From positions 45,339,501-45,403,500 of the forward strand of contig NC_092523.1 of the NCBI RefSeq assembly GCF_037038585.1: a stretch of 64,000 nt of DNA, read 5' to 3'. Position numbers and translations under genes: made by a program. Shown here piece by piece: positions 54,263 to 64,000 of this stretch. This stretch comes from Patagioenas fasciata (lineage: Eukaryota; Chordata; Aves; Columbiformes; Columbidae). The notes under the pieces are model-generated. The model saw only the letters and a list, made by a program, of their open reading frames with translations. It made no database searches and had not been told where the DNA came from. The first letter of the stretch is position 1. Each line of letters opens with the position of its first letter.

Positions 54263-55043
54263 ATTAGTATAGCTCCCCTTCTGGTATGTAGCTGTTTTGA
54301 ACATTGTCAGATAGCTCACTAGCATCACTCATATTTTTTGTTTAAATTCTTCCACTCAGACATGAAAAAATGGTTTTCAAATTTGTGAATCTGTCCTTTC
54401 ACAGCCCCAAAACTACTGGAACTTGATTAGATTTATTTTGCGCAAATAGAATAAAAATCCTTTTCAAGTGACTCTTCATCCTGTCATCAACTGCTCTTTA
54501 TTCATCACGATGAAGTTTAACACTAAATGCCATCATTTTGGATTCAGGAATTATTGAGAGCAGAAATGTATTGTCCATAATTTTCAGCAAAGCTTTGAAC
54601 ATGCTGTAGCACTGGCAGCCTCTCAAGCTCAGCATCCATCCCTCAGGCCAAAGCACCTCCTGACTGTAATGCAACATTCTCTGCTCTACACAGCATGTCT
54701 TCCCTGCCACGAAATCATCTCTTCTGCTGCCCGCAACCTCTTTTGGCACGCAGATCTGTCACTAGTCCTCCCAGTTGTGTAAGAGTCTTCCATACAAGAT
54801 GAAGAAGTATTTTTCTAACAAACTCTGTCATTAATCTTTCTTGCACTTGTTTTGTGTTCTTCTCTTGCTCTTGTAGATCATCAATAAAGTAATCATTATT
54901 TAGTATTAGCGTGTATTCAGACCGAGTAGATTTTCTGGTGCAGCTCAGCAGGAATTCACTATGACATTCTAAATATTCCTTGCAAATTCTCATTACCCCA
55001 CTAACTGCAAAGTACAGCACAAAAAACATCTATACATAAAATA

Positions 55044-55172
55044 TCACAGAATCACAGCATAGCTGAGGTTGGCAGGGACCTCTGGAGATCATCTAGTCCA
55101 ATCCTCTGCTCAAAGCAGATTGCTTGGGGCCTTTTTACAGTCGTGTCCTGAATTATCTCCAAGGATAGATAC
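55044..55172 (-). mobile_element. CR1 LINE 3' fragment
   Basis: ATCACAGAATCACAGCATAG, GAGGTTGGCAGGGACC, TCTGGAGATCATCTAGTCC, CTGCTCAAAGCAG and ATCTCCAAGGATAGA are the reverse complement of the avian CR1 3' end. It is about 130 bp, 5'-truncated, of a subfamily different from the copy at 17112. Confidence 0.93.
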
Positions 55173-58100
55173 ATGAGTCACCAGAGCAGAAAGTACCTAC
55201 CCTGTACCTGAAATGCTGTCAGGAGCTATTAAAATAGATTGCAGCCTGTGGTTTTGTGTACAAGATAAAATGTGAACTGGGTTTCTGGTGATTCTACATG
55301 AAAAATCTGAGTCTGGAGTGCCACTCGAGGGGAAAAGACACTATGGGAAGATCAAGCCACCACAGGTCACCACCACTGGTCAGGTATATTGTAAATCAGT
55401 AGAGATGAACACAAAACATATCAGGTTTCGGAGCGTAGATGCAGCTCTGACAAGATAAGGCAAGCAACAGTACTACTTCTCTTTAAAAATAACTGGGTTT
55501 AGAGCTGTTACCACTGCTTGCATAGCACTATTCATCATCCCCCAGAGCCACTCTTTTAGCAAATGTTCTCTCCAGTCAACAGCACATTACTTGTAGGGGA
55601 CAGCTTCTATAAACGGGCTTGATGAAAATGTGACTTTTCAAATCGAGGGGTGTTGTTATAGTTAACAGCGCAATCTCTCCCTGTAATTACGCCACCAGTG
55701 AAAGCAAAAAAAATGATTCATCTTCAAAACAGTTCCTTTTTTGCTTGTTTTTCTCACTCTATGATGTTACATTGCTAGGAAACACATGCAGACTCCTACT
55801 GAGGATTCCCAATAAAAGGTAAGTGCCAGCAGTTGCCACCAGGTTGCATAATTTTCTCCTCTGCTTAGAACAGCATCTACTTGCAGCCTCTATGAGCTAA
55901 GGGAGCCAAACTGTTCTTACGGCTTCTTACCTCTGAATGCATTGCCACTGCAGCTCCTAGCAAACACAGTAGAAGTGCTTATGCTGAATTCCACTTTTTT
56001 CTACAGATTCAGGTTGATCTTGCCAGATGGACCACTTGACTTTAATCAGTCATATTGATAAACCTGTGGGCTTAAAATTGCACTGACATTTCAAGTGTTT
56101 TTGTTGGAGGGGGCATGAGTCACAAAGCATGGACTTGGGGGTTTGGCATATGCTGGCAACACGCAGCTTTTGCGTCAACCAGTATCCAGGATTTGGTGGA
56201 GAGGAGAAGTAGTTTTCATCCATGGAAGGTTTTCTCCATCTTTGTCTGATTCTCAGATTGTGAGCATTGTTTTCATCCTGTCATTTTCACTGTTGCTGTT
56301 GGTGGCTATTGGTCATGATCATTGACTTTAGTGACGCAGTAGTGCCTTCCACTGAAAACTTCCAGGTGGACCCTTACAGATTTCTGCTACAGGGGATCTC
56401 TTCTCCTCACTTTCAATTATGAATGACATCAAGCTTTTAATTTTTAGGATATACTGAAAAGTTTATCCCTTTATTTCTTGTCATAAAAAAGGAACAACAG
56501 CCACTTATATTATTAAGGATGATGACATGATTTAGTTATGGCTTGTTTTTCACTAATATCAAACATGCCAAGTCTCCAGACCAGATGCCATTTTTATCTT
56601 TAACAAATGGATCAAATACATAAAAACAAGTTATCCCATGAGGGCTGGAACCAGGGGTGTCTGACCACTCCACTTGCTTCCCTGTGCTCCCACTGATCCT
56701 CCCCATGCCTGGGACCTTCCCACCCCAACAACCCCACTGTACTTTACATACCAGCCCCTTCATCAAATCTCCAGGAGAGACATCACTATGCAATGCTGAA
56801 TGGCTGCGATGGGCAGTAAGAGCGCAGCTTGCGGGTTGGGGAATGCTGGTAAACTGGCCTGTCATCAGGATCAGGGGCATTTTCAAGTGAAATAAAGCAA
56901 TTTATCTTTTTGAACTTGGTTCCTCTCTAATAACTAACAGATATGTCTCAGCATCATTTACTAAATGTCTCATAATAAAGTGCTTCATTTCAGCTGGGGA
57001 AACATTTACAAATGAAATTATTCATTCTCTCTGTTTTTCCCCACTTGTAGTTTTCTGCTTCCAGGTCCTTCCTGTTGGCTATGGTGAGATTTCCAGCCAC
57101 ACCCTCAGTTACTTTTGCCTTAGTATCACCTCCTATATGGAAAGAGAACATCCTCAAACATTTCTATGGGATGCACACTCACATGAGGGATGCAGTTCCA
57201 AGATGTCCTCCTTTTATCCTAGAACTATACATTGGTTTGCCTAAGTCTTTCCAGACATTTAGCACAGTACTTGCTCTCTCCTCACACACAATCCTATCCA
57301 ACTCTGATGAAAAACGGCTCCTGAAGTTCTGGGACAGCACTCTGGCCTCTTTTGTTTCATGTTCTTTATGCCTTTCAACAGACAGGTTTTTTTCCATTAC
57401 CTGTTTCTTTTAATGTTTCCCTCCCTTGCATATTTGCCATATGATAAATGCATTCTTGATCATGACAAACTCTGTATGGGAATGATCCAAATTTTGTGGG
57501 GCAGGCCTAGTTTTGAAATAGGAACCAGAGCTACTGAAAGATTTAGACCTGTTCTGATTTAAGAGTTTAGTACAGGTTTCTCCAGGGCTGACAGCTTTCA
57601 AAGTGCTCCTACATGGTAGCTGGTTCAGAGGGAGTTTTCAGCTAGGCAGATTTAGAGCATTCAAATACATAGAATCATTGTCCTACCACATCGTGAAGTC
57701 AAATGATTCATTGGTCTGGGACCTTCTTCCAGCTCAGCCTGGTGATCTTCCCAGAAATTACCTCCTCAGGACATCCTTCCTCAGGTAGGCTATATTTCAA
57801 AACAGATGGCTGGATACAAGCCATCATTAGCCATGAGGGCAGGAGACCACTCAGCCACACGGTGAGCTTTTACAGCAATGAACATATATTTCTGATATGT
57901 CTCAGCAAACAAATGTGTAGTAACTCTTCATATAAAGATCATCAGAAGCTGCACATGCCCAGGACTCCATATAAATCCAACACAGATTATTGTTGCAGAG
58001 ATTATAGATATTGGAATGTTAAAGGTCTCTGAGAAAAAACTGGGAAGACCCTGAAAAGTGCAGATCAAACCTGAGGTACTGGAGCTGACACTGCACGATT

Positions 58101-59685
58101 ATGGAGGGGAGACATGACAAGATCTTGGAGGGCAAACTGAGGTCTGAATCCTAAAAAACTTTAGCCTATCACTAGACACCATTCATGGGGAGCGTTGCTT
58201 ACTTTTTGTGGACAATGACTCCCCTTCCTTTAAGTCTTAAAATTCACTGTACACCCAAACTTGCATTTTTGAAAATAATTATTAAAAAATGGAAGGATAT
58301 CATAAGTGATAAAAGTTATCATTTTATTCTCCTCATGGCTATGAAGATGGCAAGCACTTTAGACGGTGTATACACTGAGGAGAATCAGTAAATTAGCATT
58401 TTCGTTTTGGTCACCACTGAAAAACTGTCATTTTTTGTTAATGTTGTCATTGATCAAGCTTACACTTGTTAAGTACCTGAAACAGGAATAGATAGATTTT
58501 ATGCTGCTGTGCTGGACTGGTGCAAATATTTTGTCATAAGAAACAGCTGAATTGTGGACCTGCAAATTGCTGAACACAAAACCAACACATTCAGTTCCAG
58601 GGAAGCAAAACTGTAGCTGAACTATCTTTCTACTCAGTTCCCATGTTGCCTGGGCTTGAGGAATTACTTGCGACACAAGTCAAAGCAGACATGGGGTTGC
58701 TCTACGCTGAGCCTGGTTGCCTGCCAGAACAGTTCTCAGAAGACTCTTCTACCAGATGAGAAACACGGTAGCCAAGTGCACCACTGTGCGATATCTGCAG
58801 CTCCTCAGGACTGGGTCTAATTAGTAATGTGGCAATGCCAGTCTGATACTAGGACAGAGATTCCACCATTCAGGCATAAACTACTTCCTCCTTAAAGAAG
58901 CTTTTAAGTCACATTGCATGCTAACAATATTATCACCTGGATCTGGCCTAATAGCTTTATTTTATGAATTAAAATTGAAGAGTCATTGACAACTATATGC
59001 TGAATTAATATTCCATGTTGTAGTATAACCTATTTTCTTCTGTACAATAAATGTCAATTAAATATCACTCAGGACTGGGGGCAGTTGGCCTGGGATGTCT
59101 GATAACTCTTAGAGCACAAATGGGGAGTTATACAACACCAGGAACCTACCATCATGACAGAAATTTTGGCCTGATCTGAGATGTACATCTCATCTTTATC
59201 TGTATAATGAGATCTGATCAATTTACCCATAAACTCTTTCTGGCAACATAAGAAATGCAGGAACTGTTTGACAGACAAACAGACCTGTCTTTTGTTTACA
59301 AATACCAAGACTTCTGGATCCCTGGCTTCAGAGATGCTTGACATGCAATGCAGTGCAGCTGTGGCCATTCCCGGGAAAGCAATGAGACGGGTGTTATTTG
59401 AGTACGTTCTCAGCAAATACTGACTGAGACTCCTGTCCTCTGAATAGTTACGGTTTGACAGCTGCTATTTACTATAAGAAATATAGCAACTGTAAAGCTT
59501 CTTGCTGCTTTATTTACCTGAAGCTCAGCGGCAACCATGGCGCTAGGATATTAAGAGACAAATTTTTCATTTAGTGCATCTGACCCCAAATAACTAGGGA
59601 TCAACCGGTCAGATTGCTAGCCATTAATTACCAGCATGTTTTTAAGGGCTTGGGTACTTCTAAGATTAAGCACTATCCAAAACCA

Positions 59686-59908
59686 CATGGTGTTTCAAAA
59701 AGATGGACCCAGTTTCAAAGTAGTATATTTCACGATGGCAACATGTTACAATTACACAAAAATTTACAAACGGTAAATGAGTTATCAAGTGCTAATCATT
59801 TGAAACTCTATCCTGCCCTTCCCAGCGGTAAGAGTTTCATCCATGGGTGATTCGTGGTTGCAGAGATATAGTGATTTCAAATTGGGTCCATCTGTTTGAA
59901 ACACCCTG
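59686..59908. mobile_element. Short TIR DNA transposon, mariner/Tc1-like MITE
   Basis: The left end CATGGTGTTTCAAAAAGATG and the reverse complement of the right end CAGGGTGTTTCAAACAGATG continue as matching arms for about 46 bp, roughly 38 of which agree (GGACCCA is shared). The right end is followed by TA, and the left end is preceded by CA, a probable decayed TA. A TA target site and 5'-CAGGG ends fit the Tc1/mariner superfamily. The 223 bp element has no transposase, so it is non-autonomous. It sits 78 bp into the GLRB intron from the exon donor. The family assignment is inference. Confidence 0.75.
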
Positions 59909-59986
59909 TATTATGACAGTATATTCCTGGAATTGTGTTAGCTGAGAATAACACTGATTTTGCATACACAGCTTCGCAGCTCCTAC

Positions 59987-60279
59987 CTGTAAAGTGCTGA
60001 TGTGGACAGGAGTCCCTGTGCCATTCACAGTGTTCTTCTTGGCAGTGTTTCCACCTTTCCCTTCCGCTTGCTCTGCCTTGGCAATCTTTGCTTTTTCAGC
60101 TTCAATTCTCTTCGGATTGTTTAGCATTACCTGAACCACCGCATACTCCACCAGGGATGCGAACCCAAAGAGAAGGCAAACAATCAGCCAGACATCTAAG
60201 GCCTTCACGTAAGACACTTTGGGAAGTTCTGCGGCAAGAGTGGTACATTCAGATGCCAAGCTGAGAACTGAGAAAATAC
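59987..60279 (-). CDS. GLRB: GLRB penultimate coding exon (end of TM2, TM3, cytoplasmic loop)
   Basis: Coding exon of the glycine receptor beta subunit. The acceptor is TTTTCTTTTCGTAG; the first two bases complete a split glycine codon, followed by 97 codons starting [13 protein letters not shown] and ending [10 protein letters not shown] at donor GTAGGA. It encodes the C-terminal part of the pore-lining TM2, the TM2-TM3 linker (LPKVSYVKA, a region linked to gating), TM3 ([20 protein letters not shown], about 60134-60202) and the first part of the intracellular loop ([18 protein letters not shown], then the NTVNGTGTP segment). The join to the terminal exon is in phase and reproduces STLQ-VGETR as in mammals. 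The 293 bp exon has no lesions. The preceding exon (TM1, start of TM2) was looked for up to 64000 and not found. Confidence 0.97.
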
Positions 60280-62641
60280 CTACGAAAAGAAAAACAATAT
60301 ATAGATTAAAGAAAACTTGCCCTTATTGGCACCAGCTGTGCTCTTACTCTGAAGCAGACAACACTGAATGAAGTTTTAGAACAGTGATTGAGGCTTCCCA
60401 ATGCAGTTGGTGTATATTACAGGAGGTAGACAAAGTGCACATGCGTTCAGTTAATGAACATGTTAAACTGAATACTCAGGTAGCATATTGCAGTTAGCGA
60501 TGAATTATTAATAAGGAATACTTCATGTTATAAATTGAGAAATAAAAAAGTGAGTCTAAACTGATTGCTGTGGCTTTCCTGCCCCATCACACACAATACC
60601 ACCGTGAAATGGGCTTTTGAAAGACTTATCTTACAACACATATCTAAGTCTGAGAGATGAAAGAGAACTATATGGTACTTCAATGAGAAGTCTCCAAGTC
60701 CTTTAAATGAGACTTCAATAGCTACTTTTGTTCCAGAAACCTGAACTGTGCTACAGCAGGAGCACTTATCTGAATGACCTGCCCACAAGTGCAATACATA
60801 GGGAAAAGGGAAGGTTTTGCTGAAGAGCAAAGCTGTACCAGCATATCAAAAAGCCTGCGCTCCCAGTTCCCTGTGAAGATGAAAACACTGAGGTGACTGA
60901 GGATCTATGATCATTCCCTGTTCAAGCTTACAGGATCTAGAGGAATCTTTCTAAATAAAGGACTTTGCAGGAAGCCCGTATGGTGAAAAAAATCCACATC
61001 TGCAAAGGCTATTGAAAGGTCACACTCATCTTCAAACTAGGATACAATAAGCATTCCTCCTTACAAGGTTTTCAAATCAACACAGGGCTCACATTGCAAG
61101 AGACAAAATACAAGTTTGATCTCAAAAAGGCTCCAATGAAACTGAAAGTTCTAACTTTAGAAATGGTTTTCACATAGGGAAAACTTATTTCAAACTCCCA
61201 GTTCAGAATGTCCCGTTTTGATTCTGTGAATGCTAATGACAAAAATCTTTCAATTATGAATGGGCAGCTTCATGAAATGTAATCAATGTCTATAGAAAAT
61301 TGTTGGCCACACTTGCTATCCAAAGAATGAAGCAGATAATTTTCTATGGATCTGTTTTAAGTAACTGAGAATGTGAAAAACTTAATAAAACTGAAAGTAT
61401 CTGTATCAGCTTATGAAAGTATTAAATTCTAATTGACCATAAGTAACATTACTTTGTTGCTGCTCCCATTTGGATTTTAATGATCGATATGATACTTCAT
61501 TTGGTATTAATCTCAAATGGGCAACTTACTAGTTGTTAAACCATTGAAGAGAAAGTATAACAAAATTATTACAGTCATACGATTTTAAAATACAGAATCT
61601 TATGGTGTTTTATTTACAAACGTGTAATATCAACTTATCATTGCAAAGTCGGATTTTTTTGTCCACTGGGATAATAGAGAATGGCCAGATGTGCTATGTC
61701 AGATCAGAATGACATGGCAAGTACTGAACAAACAAACCTCAGTATTTACTCTGGCTTATTTCCTGTCTACTGCATCTGAAGCATTCAAGTACAAACATGT
61801 CCATAAGGACAGAAAGTGAGCATAGAGTAGTGTCCTTTTTTTTAATTTATTTTCACTGACAAACTACAGCTGTCTTGGGCTGAACACTAATTATGGATCA
61901 TAATGAACTGCAATAACAGGTACAAATAAGGCCGTACTGTCTCTTAAAATATAAAGGGCACCTCTACCTATGCCCAGCTTTCTGTTATTCTGTACCAGTG
62001 TACTGTATCATGTGCTATGCATGTCTATGCTAGACTTCTGAAAGGCAGCTTCTACCATAAGCCTGAACAATCGAATTACATGATGATGTAGACTGGCTCA
62101 GCATCTTGGATATTGTATTTTTTTCCTACTTAACTTTAAAAGTGTTGATTATCTTAATATGCTAACATTATTATCATGCCTCATACTGAAACATTTCTAT
62201 AATCACTTCGTAGAGCTTAAAATACCAGATCTTACAATCTTGGATTTAATTCTACAAAAATAACTTAGAAATTCTACTAGCTGAAAAGATTTTAATGGAG
62301 CTTTCATCAATCTGTTCAGTACAGCAACTGAGATCATGGTGACCCACCACTGATTTCCATTTGCCTGGATTCCTAGGATGAAAAGTTCATTCTCAGAGTC
62401 CGAGAAACTTCTAGATTTTCAAGGTAACAATAAAGTGAGATAGAAGTACAGAAATATTCTATTAAGCAACTATTTGCTGCCAGATCAGAGTTAGTATAGC
62501 CTTGGAGACCCTAGTATGAGTATTGTAAGCTGCTCCCCCGGCAGCAGCTACACTAGATACATAGCTATCACAGTCCAAAGCTCAGGGTTCAAACTGAATG
62601 AGGAGAATGAATAAATAAATTGCAGGATTACTTATTTTTTC

Positions 62642-62676
62642 TTTTTTTTTTTTTTTTAATTTTTTTTAAAAAAAGG
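62642..62676. repeat. Poly-T tract followed by poly-A
   Basis: Sixteen T residues, AA, eight T residues, then ten A residues: adjoining T and A runs that can pair. Confidence 0.85.
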
Positions 62677-62984
62677 AAACAATAAAGTCCCCCTTTTCTT
62701 CTCAGGGAGCACTAGAGAGAGAATAGACAGATCTTCTTCCTCTGTACTTGCAAAGTACTGGGAAAGTTGGTCTTTCTAGAAAATACCTCTGCATTTTTGC
62801 CCCTACTGTGGCATCCCTTTCAATAGCAAAGTTTAGCTTATCAGTAAGACTAGTTGGCTCCCAGCCTGAAGCATGATTGTATAGGGCTACTATTTAAAAA
62901 ATACTGCCTCAAGTTACATATGGATAGTATCAGAAAGTGCCAATCCACCAAAGCACTTCAGAACGTGCTGCCAGATAAATAAAT

Positions 62985-63345
62985 CTCTATTTTTTGAAGC
63001 CATCAAATTTACTGGCCTCAGCACTATCTTCTGGCAGTGAATTCCACAGGTTAATTATATGCTGTATAAACCAGTATTTTCTGGTTTATATTACTGCTTT
63101 AAAAATGCCTGGCTTTATCTCATTGATGTTATTGAAAAAGGTAATATTCTGTCTTCCTTTCCTTATCATCTGGTATCTCTAATACATTCTCTCCTCTCAT
63201 CAAAGTTCGTAAACTAAAAGACATACTCTTGCCAATTTTTCTTCATACTGCAGTTCTAACATATATCTTTATGAATTCCTCTAAGACTCTACATTTGTTG
63301 CAATTTTATAAAATGAAATGACGAGAACTAATACAGATGTGAGGA
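62985..63345 (-). mobile_element. Ancient CR1-type LINE 3' fragment
   Basis: GGCAGTGAATTCCACAGGTTAATTATATGCTGT, then TCTCATTGATGTTATTGAAAAAGGTAA, CATCAAAGTTCG...CTAAAAGACATACTCTTGCC, CTTCATACTGCAG and ATGACGAGAACTAATACAG follow, in order, the reverse complement of old CR1 elements known from turtles and crocodiles (GAGTTCCACAGGTTAA..., TGACCAGAACTGAACACAG). Divergence is high, so the insertion is old and may predate birds. Confidence 0.7.
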
Positions 63346-64000
63346 CAGGAGTGACAGGGCCACGAGCATGCCCGGCCTCAGACCTAGCTGTGCTTTATAC
63401 ATGGGAATCCATCAACACTATTCCAAGCCTTCAGGTACCCTATTGTACCCCCACCTGCACTCTGGACTAATGTTCCATGCTGTCAGGCAGACCAATGGCC
63501 CTCAGATCCCTGCAGCTTCAGGGAAGATCTTACTGCTTTTGGGGATCACATGGCAGTGAAGGAAAGAAAAGAATTTTTAAAACAGATGCTGGCACACTGC
63601 CCACCTGTAAAGAGCTGGAGAGTCCTTTGTCAGGCTCATTAAAAGGTGAAACATCAGCATTTAATTAGAAAGAAGCATTCAGTGATATCAGCCCCTACAT
63701 TGCTTAGCAACAGCTGTTTACGTATCAGTCCTTCATGGACTTCTCTACCACTAGATGATCTAACTGGGTGAAACGTTAAGGGCTTGCAACTTGTTTAGTT
63801 CCTCCATGGACAAAGGCTTTTTCTTCAAACAAACATACATCCTTTTCCCAGAACATTAATCAGTCTACAAAAACATATGCTGCTTACTGGTTTGCAAAGT
63901 AACTTGTATCCCTAAATCACCTGGAAACTTCTAAGATGCCTGGCTATGGGGAGTAGTAACCCACTATACTTAATTCTAAGGATGACTCTATTACGATATT

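Larger units (their letters stand above)
49997..59986 (-). other. GLRB: GLRB last intron
   Basis: A 9,990 bp phase 0 intron with proper GT and AG ends. Contents: mostly AT-rich unrecognised sequence; an A-rich tract near 50820-50850; a GC-rich patch (about 52430-52960); a T/TTTG-rich tract (54206-54262); a CR1 tail (55044-55172); and a terminal-inverted-repeat element (59686-59908) close to the donor. No other gene is recognised; the 133-codon frame at 52351-52752 on the plus strand reflects the local GC richness. Confidence 0.85.
60280..64000 (-). other. GLRB: GLRB intron preceding the TM3 exon (partial)
   Basis: Intron sequence from the acceptor at 60280 to the window end. It is AT-rich, with a T16 tract (62642-62657) followed by A-rich sequence and an old CR1 fragment (62985-63345). 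The TM1-TM2 exon of GLRB is not seen. Open frames of 60-100 codons have no family resemblance. Confidence 0.8.

Noticed and set aside
60280-64000. GLRB exon encoding TM1 and the start of TM2
   Set aside because: The expected WINPDAA-type text is not found on the minus strand. The exon must lie beyond position 64000.

Overview
The window is nuclear DNA from a bird. Three things point that way: AT-rich, intron-like sequence with CR1 retrotransposon tails; an LTR resembling the ERVL-type LTRs common in avian genomes; and vertebrate neurotransmitter-receptor exons on the minus strand. The species cannot be named from the sequence. I see no sign of a bacterial, plasmid or viral genome.

Two genes are present, both on the minus strand and both incomplete, so they read from high to low coordinates. 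GLRB (glycine receptor beta subunit) contributes its last two coding exons, at 59987-60279 and 49700-49996, separated by a 10 kb intron; its earlier exons lie beyond position 64000. About 20 kb further along the same strand GRIA2 (AMPA receptor subunit GluA2) begins. Its first coding exon is at 29314-29401, its second is at 28774-28914, and the third and later exons lie beyond position 1. This GLRB-then-GRIA2 order in the same orientation is the arrangement known in other vertebrates. The pair puts an inhibitory receptor subunit next to an excitatory one.

Layout by region: 1-27600 is the start of the large GRIA2 intron 2, with two CR1 fragments and a 480 bp polypurine pentanucleotide array at 17649-18131. 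27600-30240 is a strong CpG island holding the GRIA2 promoter, 5' leader, exon 1, intron 1 and exon 2, with an excellent RE1/NRSE (REST) site at 29928-29948. 30240 to about 48600 is intergenic, with a solo ERVL-type LTR at 32391-33241, simple repeats and an isolated RFX X-box at 44769-44782. About 48600-49996 is the GLRB terminal exon with its probable 3' UTR. 49997-59986 is the last GLRB intron, with a CR1 tail, a GC-rich patch and a short terminal-inverted-repeat DNA transposon. 60280-64000 is the preceding GLRB intron, with a very old CR1 fragment.

Most of the window is non-coding and the open reading frames elsewhere look like chance. The best leads are regulatory or structural: the RE1 site, a short upstream ORF overlapping the GRIA2 start, a TG repeat against the GRIA2 exon 2 splice acceptor, the layered purine array, the mariner-like element beside a GLRB exon, and the intergenic X-box. 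I found no evidence of a wholly new multi-gene system.
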